Positions 58,860 to 64,000 of a DNA stretch of 64,000 nt are shown one piece after another. Origin of the DNA: Glandiceps talaboti (Eukaryota > Hemichordata > Enteropneusta > Spengelidae); assembly GCF_964340395.1 (NCBI RefSeq), contig NC_135553.1, forward strand, positions 804,001 through 868,000, written 5' to 3'. Position 1 is the first letter of the stretch; every line of letters begins with the position of its first letter. A model generated the notes under the pieces. The model did no database searches. It was not told where the DNA came from and worked only from the letters and a program-made list of their open reading frames with translations. A program made the position numbers and the translations under genes.

Positions 58860-61525
58860 GTCATCGTTTTCTCCATAAAGGCTTGCTCAATTCAAACGAA
58901 ATTTTGAAGACGTATTTTGTAGGGTAATGGCAAGACTTGATTAGGTTTTGGTAAAAATCCCTTGAATATTAATGAGCAATTTACATAATTAATGAATTTC
59001 GGTAATTAGGCTATATCTCAAGAATGCACGCTTCAAATTCATTATAACTTGGTACACACATTTGCGATACCAAAGCGCACCTGTCCTAAAAATATTCCTA
59101 AGTAGCTTTTAGTTTTAATAAATTATTGGCATATTTTTGTAGGCCACTAAAAAGGAAAAAATAGTTTCTCATCAGAAATGTTGTCTAAAGTAGTACGACA
59201 ATGCGCTTATATTTTTTTTACATTCTCAACAAATGTCATAGAACATGTTATGGTTGGCCAGGAGATCACTAACAGCAATGAGCAAATAGCAATCAATGAG
59301 AAAAAATAACTTATTACATATGTTCTGTTGTATTCCAACAATTGTCTGTAGGAACGACAATCTCAAAACTTTGCCCTTACGGAAGACATTCAGTTTACAT
59401 CTGGTTTACATGATGAATTATATCTGTCTGTATCTTAGTATAGTATGCAAGCTTTACATTTCATAGAATTTGGTATAATTGATTTGCCTATTAAGGGGTA
59501 TATCATGATGGATAGCTGTAGCTCAGAATTTTGAAATACAACAATAACTGTATGTAGGAACAAAAATCTAACGGCTTACACAAGGCCTTCAGTTTACACT
59601 AGGCCTTCAGTTTATACAAGGCATTCAGCTTACACAAGGCCTTCAGTTTACACAAGGCATTCAATTTACGCAAGGCATTCAGTTTATACAAGGCATTCAG
59701 TTTACCCAAGGCATTCAGTTTACACAAGGCATTCAGTTTACCCAAGGCATTCAGTTTACCCAAGGCATTCAGTTTACCCAAGGCATTCAGTTTACCCAAG
59801 GCATTCAGTTTACACAAGGCACTCAGTTTAATAATAATAATGTTGGGTTCTTATATAACGCTTTCCCACTTTGTGCTCAAAGTGCTTTACAATTATTACA
59901 CAAGGCATTCAGCATACACAAAGCATTCAGTTTAATACACAAGACATTTAGCTTGTACAAGGCATTCAGTTACACAAGGTATTCAGCTTGCACAAGGCAT
60001 TCACCTTGTGCAAGGGATTCAAGTTACATGCAGTTTAGCCATCAACTAGAACTTGTATATAAATAATGGTGATAATGTTTTATTTTTTACTATTAGGTGT
60101 TGCTGACTTTGTACCTCAATTGCAAGGTGGTAGTTCTTCCATGTTTTTCACTCTCCCAGGATCAGAGGCCTATCACAGTGTTATGTCAAAAGCCCATCAC
60201 TGGGTCAAGGCACAGCAGGGTATTAGGGTAACCAATGTTAAGGCCCTTGACATCAAGTTCCATACAAATGGATTCTCAAGTAAGAGCCATTCCTTGCAAT
60301 ATTGCAATGTCAGATTATTGAAAAAACAAAAGATTTTATCTGATCACTACGAGTGCTGTTCTGTTGTTGTTTTTTGACCAAATGGTGGCCATATTTGTAG
60401 TTTCAATATTTACTGTATGATTCAAAAACTCTAATACAAATCATGTTTACAAGTAATATTGAAGAAAAGAAGTATTAAATTAGTATACTCAAACATTATT
60501 TTTGGTGCTCATGTAATTTTTACTGAATGGCAGTCGTATTTGCAGTAAACAAACAATATATTTAAAATTGCATAACTGAACTGGGGTAGCATCATTCATA
60601 AAACATCTTAACCCGCTATCATTAGCTTCTCAATTTGTTAAGAAAGAAATTGAGAACTGTTTTCTTCTTCCTTGCAAAGGTACTGTATCCTTTGATACAC
60701 AAAGGACCAGCTATGTAGAGCATGGGAAGGGCACAACTGCATTCATTCGTACTGTACGTATTGCTTATGTGAAGCCACGTACTCCACTACCACCAACTCC
60801 ACCACTGCTGTTAACATACAGGACATTTGTTCCCATTCTATTAAGAAAAGGAGGAATGATGTCCATACCTCACTATGAATCCCAACAAGAGACTCTGCAC
60901 AGAGCTATGGCTTGGTTGAATGCTACAGGTAAATATTGCAATACTACTCAGACATTCCCTTGTGATATGATGTGTAATAATTTGAATTAAGCTTTGGCTT
61001 TGTAAATTGATCATGACAAAAACAGAATGTTCATAATTTCAACAGTTTAATGTATATAAATGAGAACAATTTTTTCTACACTTCAAAAGACAATTAGATA
61101 TGACGTGCAGTAATTTTTAATTAATTTAACAAATTACATGATTGTATTACATAAATCATTACTGGATATATTTTATCCATAATTTTAAACTGACATTTTA
61201 CTTCCTATGCACACTGCAGTTATACATTATACTCTAGGCCATAGTAATTTACATGGATTTACTGTGGCAGTGTATAATTGTTTTGTTTTGTTTTTCATGT
61301 GTAGGAGCAGCTGTATTGGGTGCAGAATCAGTGGAAATTAAGCTACATAATCGTAAATATGCAGATGATGAAAACACCATCTATTGTGAATATGGTAAAG
61401 AACTTGTTGTATATGTCAGTGCATTGCGTATTTATCTTCACGGTATTTATCAAGAGCCTCCAGCAGAACTGTTACCAGCTGTTCCAGTTATGAAGAAACA
61501 TGATTCAGATTGTCTTATCATGTGA
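53874..61525 (+). CDS. four-repeat CaaX/PPxY protein, tandem copy 2 (unrecognised family)
   Basis: Paralogue of 41304-49813 with the same seven-exon plan: 53874-54076, 56878-57045, 57494-57669, 58352-58522, 60097-60279, 60680-60928, 61305-61525 (456 residues predicted). All exons are open with canonical GT-AG introns. Differences from copy 1 are mostly conservative or in the low-complexity N-terminus (shorter, PPGY in place of PPEY) and in the linker of repeat 3 (three residues fewer). The CaaX box CLIM, the GG-turns, Trp residues and closing 'LRIY'-type strands are kept, so both copies appear to be under selection. The exons are much more alike than the introns, which have gained different insertions. 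It could have a different expression pattern, since the X-box-like half site is missing from its promoter. Function unknown. Confidence 0.85.
54829..54875. repeat. CATA microsatellite in intron 1, copy 2
   Basis: A (CATA)n run follows the sequence 'tgtacacatacattgtacat', where copy 1 has no expansion. Confidence 0.9.
54985..56556 (+). mobile_element. LINE fragment in intron 1, copy 2, split by another element
   Basis: Recognisable LINE ORF C-terminal pieces lie on both sides: 'FCKSWYRELHNDIRRNRTNK' with KIRTYRLFN near 55180-55290, and 'KIPVDERFSKFCQSMVEDEF', HNFILCFHYTNERKALF near 56200-56330, the Cys/His-rich block typical of LINE ends. The 3' tail is 'tggcatgttgtcatgcaaca' + agattgattgattga at about 56519-56556. 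It is missing from copy 1, so it inserted after the duplication. The left border is approximate. Confidence 0.75.
55345..56112. mobile_element. purine-rich non-autonomous element nested in the LINE
   Basis: About 770 bp interrupts the LINE. The left end (cagccggggagggggctgga) and the complement of the right end (ccagcctgggggaggggggg) form G-rich inverted repeats. Inside, a unit of about 213 bp (beginning tggtgctgtcttgtaaagc at 55432 and 55645) is tandemly repeated. No coding capacity. It resembles the purine-rich remnants near 17470 and 18150 only loosely. Confidence 0.45.
57046..57345. repeat. short degenerate donor-derived repeats, intron 2, copy 2
   Basis: Four or five irregular units containing 'gagcatggtaaggg' follow the exon 2 donor. 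They match the junction-proximal part of the large array of copy 1 (43469-44660), so expansion happened mainly in copy 1. Confidence 0.7.
57658..58210. repeat. 22-bp minisatellite made of the exon 3 splice donor, copy 2
   Basis: About 25 units of aacctatcccaggtaggcag + ta, starting with the true exon 3 end and donor (cctatcccag to 57669, then gtaggcagt). Same design as copy 1, so the array existed before the duplication and has since changed in length. Confidence 0.95.
58241..58351 (+). promoter_or_regulatory. duplicated 3' splice site before exon 4, copy 2
   Basis: The tract 'tgtctgtctacccttgtttt' with acag (AG at 58265-58266) is repeated about 85 bases later as the true acceptor (atag, AG at 58350-58351). 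After the first acceptor come gatgaatt and a donor-like gtaaga, which could in principle define an 8-base micro-exon. Confidence 0.75.
58788..59385. mobile_element. non-autonomous DNA transposon with CTTCCGTAAGG ends
   Basis: A 598-bp element in intron 4 of copy 2. The ends CTTCCGTAAGG (58788-58798) and CCTTACGGAAG (59375-59385) are exact 11-bp inverted repeats. Inside are a (TCTG)n run and AT-rich sequence without a transposase. The matching intron of copy 1 lacks it. Superfamily not assigned. Confidence 0.7.
59575..60030. repeat. 18-bp minisatellite in intron 4, copy 2
   Basis: Units of ggcattcagtttacacaa, interrupted near 59830-59903 by an inserted retroelement tail. Related to 46985-47565. 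Confidence 0.92.
59829..59905 (-). mobile_element. LINE/SINE 3' tail (inverted) inside the minisatellite
   Basis: The complement reads 'ttgtaaagcactttgagcac', 'aaagtgggaaagcgttatat', then aagaacccaac and (ATT)n. This 'gtaaagcgctttgag .. agcgctatat .. (ATT)n' design is a widespread 3' tail of animal LINEs and their dependent SINEs. It is inserted into the 18-bp array and absent from copy 1. Confidence 0.55.
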
Positions 61526-62695
61526 AATTATCCAGATTTTCTAAACTTGCCAGATTTAATAGACTATATTATCTGTGATATTATCCAGACTTTTTTAACT
61601 TGCCAGATTAATAGACCAAGTATTAGTAGTTGTTTGAACAGATTTAACTAAATTTACTTGAAGTAACTAGTATTGGTTGTTTAAACAGATTTAACTAAAT
61701 TTTCTTGACGTGACTCATGTTAGATTTAACTAACATACTAGATCATCACTGTAATTTTGTAAACTCAATTATTGATATTTTCAAGCACACTGTACTCTGA
61801 CAAGGTGTATACGGGTGTAATGTAAAATTTGTAATATAACTATAAAGGTAGTGGTTGTTCTGTTTTTAGTATGCAACTAGGATGCATGACATTAAACAAT
61901 GAAATATTCTTGGGGACATATGTTATTTCCAATTTGCACAACTTAACTTAAAGGTTCAGTAGTGTTATACCTATGGCAATGTGTCTCTGTGTTAATATGA
62001 TAGGAATCTGATTGTGCTTTTGGTCTAGTAGTGGAATTATTTGATGCAAAGTTAAAGAATTACTGATATATGTCAAATCATGTACAAAATTATCTTTCTG
62101 TCAAACAAGTTCAACTCAAAAACCATTGGATTAGTGAGTGCAACATAATCCTATGGTTAAGTGTTTCGTTAATTAGGTGATGGCAAAGTGATTGACTATG
62201 TAAAATACAAAGTGAAAATGATTTTAATCATGTCCTCACTCAAGTAAAAGTCAGAATTCCAATCCTTGTCACTCATTTACAATTCTTCACATCCTCAAAT
62301 ATCTGCCAGCAGCATTGTACATGAGGATGTGTTTTCTTTTATATTTGTTGAAGTTGTATTGGTATTAAATCTCAGATTACTATGTAAAATATTTCTTATT
62401 TTGGGTCTGACATTAAAAGGATATATTAGTTATTTATAATAAAATGGTATGAATTACTTTCATTAATTAACACCACTAATTGTGAAAAAAAACACCATTT
62501 GTTATATATTTTTAACAACAGGAATGTTGGAACTCAAATGTTTTACAATGTACCTCAAAGGACATTAAGATGTTGGTATGTCTAAACATACCATATCCTT
62601 CATCTCTAGATAAAATGTGGAATGTAAAAATTATAGCATGGCTTTTTCTGAAGCATTGTACAACTCATTTAAACAATAAATTGTAAGTATATCAC
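61526..62695 (+). other. 3' flank of copy 2 and end of the duplicated unit
   Basis: 3' UTR and flank matching 49814-52150 of copy 1, with a segment of about 0.7 kb (GT run and retro-tail region) missing. Homology ends near 62680 at tgtacaactcattta, the same words that end the copy 1 unit at 53560, marking the duplication boundary. Confidence 0.65.
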
Positions 62696-63212
62696 ATCAT
62701 ATTCTGTAACATTTAGTTATCCCCCCCCCCCCTCTGAAATTGCGTTTATCAAACATAGAAGGTAAGTTAATTACTTTGCTCTGTAGCAAATTCTCCATAA
62801 GCTAGCTTAAGGTTGTTGCATTGGCTATTTCTCATCTCCATTCTTTAATTTGTAAAAATGCTGCAATTGTATTACAAGCAAGATACCAACTCCATATTTA
62901 CACTGTTTCTCCTTTATATATTCAACATGTTAGCAAAAAACAAAAAGAATTGTTTGTGTATGTTGTGATGATATTTGACACCAGTGTATATTAATAAATC
63001 ATATTTTTCCTTCTTATTTTATCCAAGACAATTGTTCAGGTGTTGCTGTATTTTCTAGGTTTTATTTCACCACTGTCATCAACAAACTCAAACTAATTAC
63101 ACTATGACAGGTTGGTGTAATTTTTCTTCCAGATACTGACAAAGCTTGTATTTCTCAAGTGCCACCATATACTGTACATGGTGACACAATCAACTTCATT
63201 GGCCCTCAAATT
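62696..63212. other. spacer, no gene seen
   Basis: AT-rich, with a poly(C) tract near 62721-62732. The last 100 bases may already belong to the LINE fragment that follows. Confidence 0.4.
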
Positions 63213-63724
63213 GATTATGGATGCCCCCAGAACTGCTCCATCTGCACTACAGATGCAGAATTATAACCGCACGAGAAAGAATCGAATACAGAACCAGTTG
63301 CCTTGTTTACAAAGCACTTAACAATTTGACACCTCAATATATTTCAGACATGTTTACAAGGATCAATAATGTATCATCCAGCAATACCAGACTCAGCAGC
63401 CAAAACAATGTTCTATATGTCTCTACAACCAAATTATTGACATCTAAAGCATTAAGGCATTAATAAGCTTACTGAAAAAATTCGGTGTTCATCGTCTTTA
63501 AGCACTTTTAAGACTAATTTTTAATATAGAAGTATATTTTAAACGAGTGTTTTGTTAGTTTTATTGATCCTGTATATTTTATTTGTCTTACATTTGTATT
63601 TCTGTCTGTGTTTTACTTATCCTGTTTTTGTTGTCTTTTAGAGGGTCCTGGGGAAGACTAGCTGTTAGCTAACTGGGTTATCTATATGATTTTTAACCCT
63701 TTTAAATAAAGTTTAAATAAATAA
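63213..63724 (+). mobile_element. 5'-truncated LINE fragment (same family as 38648-39120)
   Basis: It encodes RIEYRTSCLVYKALNNLTPQ, YISDMF and SSNTRLSSQNNVLYVS, the C-terminal part of a CR1/L2-like LINE ORF. The tail (gactagctgttagctaactg .. ttttaaataaagtttaaata) matches the DNAI2-intron copy. It ends just before the GGCT terminal exon, in opposite orientation to that gene. Confidence 0.8.
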
Positions 63725-63760
63725 GATGAATCATCATTCAGTATTTTACTTTCATTCATT

Positions 63761-64000
63761 TTATTTAGATTCAATCCCTTTTTTAATATCTTCCATGATT
63801 TCAACTTTGCCATCAAAGCCATTGTGGGGTTTTCTCTTCAACATCTGTATATACTCTGTTGGTAAGCCTATCTGTATAGCGCCATCCACAATAACACTAA
63901 GATACTGTGGTGATGGCAATCCTTCATGTTGTGGTGGGCAGCACATCTCCAAACAGCGACATTCTACTTCCTCACCAGTGGGTGTTATCACTGTTATTGA
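63761..64000 (-). CDS. GGCT: gamma-glutamylcyclotransferase, last exon (partial)
   Basis: Glutathione-cycle enzyme that turns gamma-glutamyl amino acids into 5-oxoproline and the free amino acid in the cytosol. The frame is open from the window edge to a TAA at 63761-63763 (79 residues). It reads SITVITPTGEEVECRCLEMC, then LPSPQYLSVIVDGAIQIGLP, TEYIQMLK and a FDGKVEIMEDIKKG tail. This fits the C-terminus of human GGCT (ITCRSY, PPSPQYKKIICMGAKENGLP, LEYQEKLK, YTGKV..EIEDIIKKG). The catalytic Glu and the N-terminal YFAYGS-type loop lie beyond the window. An AATAAA overlaps the stop codon on the minus strand. Confidence 0.88.
   Translation of the reverse strand, partial: SITVITPTGEEVECRCLEMCCPPQHEGLPSPQYLSVIVDGAIQIGLPTEYIQMLKRKPHNGFDGKVEIMEDIKKGIESK

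Noticed and set aside
41304-61525. Idea that the tandem pair is one gene assembled twice from two haplotypes
   Set aside because: The copies differ by amino-acid changes, length changes in exons 1, 2 and 5, different donors and many lineage-specific insertions, which is more than allelic difference. Only the 52853-53560 join remains suspicious.

Overview
The window looks like nuclear DNA from a marine invertebrate animal, and the species cannot be fixed from sequence alone. The evidence is AT-rich sequence, GT-AG introns of a few hundred bases to several kilobases, many minisatellites, LINE 3' tails, and four recognisable animal genes. The PKC-beta-like pair of alternative last exons and the axonemal dynein chain fit a bilaterian with motile cilia. 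There is no prokaryotic gene, CRISPR array or operon.

Layout. (1) Positions 1-9669, plus strand: the 3' half of a conventional protein kinase C gene. Seven kinase exons are followed by two alternative C-terminal exons, the first beta-II-like in position and the second clearly beta-I-like. (2) 9.7-20.7 kb: AT-rich spacer with micro- and minisatellites. (3) 20760-21368: an intact single-exon ARL4-type small GTPase. (4) 21.6-32.2 kb: spacer with a 58-bp minisatellite, small MITE copies and one possible orphan exon. (5) 32910-40010, minus strand: a complete 12-coding-exon DNAI2 (axonemal outer-arm dynein intermediate chain 2, 599 residues predicted), with a non-coding first exon near 41 kb. (6) 41304-49813 and 53874-61525, plus strand: two tandem paralogues (467 and 456 residues predicted) of a family I do not recognise. 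Each has seven coding exons, a PPxY motif near the N-terminus, four diverged repeats of about 90 residues and a C-terminal CaaX box. The first copy is head-to-head with DNAI2. (7) 63761-64000, minus strand: the last exon of a gamma-glutamylcyclotransferase (GGCT) gene, preceded by a LINE 3' fragment.

The most unusual part is the tandem pair. Both genes are open with every exon conserved, but their introns have diverged by reciprocal insertions: LINE tails and a MITE in the first copy, a LINE, a nested element and a DNA transposon in the second. Their introns also carry minisatellites that start at the splice donor. In intron 3 the 22-bp unit is the exon end plus the 5' splice site, about 70 units in copy 1 and about 25 in copy 2, and the 3' splice site of the same intron is duplicated too. 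A similar junction-derived array fills intron 2, and the first PKC intron in the window seems to follow the same rule. This recurring splice-junction-derived minisatellite, together with the undescribed four-repeat CaaX/PPxY protein family, is what I would follow up first. Exon boundaries come from reading-frame continuity and splice signals; no transcript data were available.
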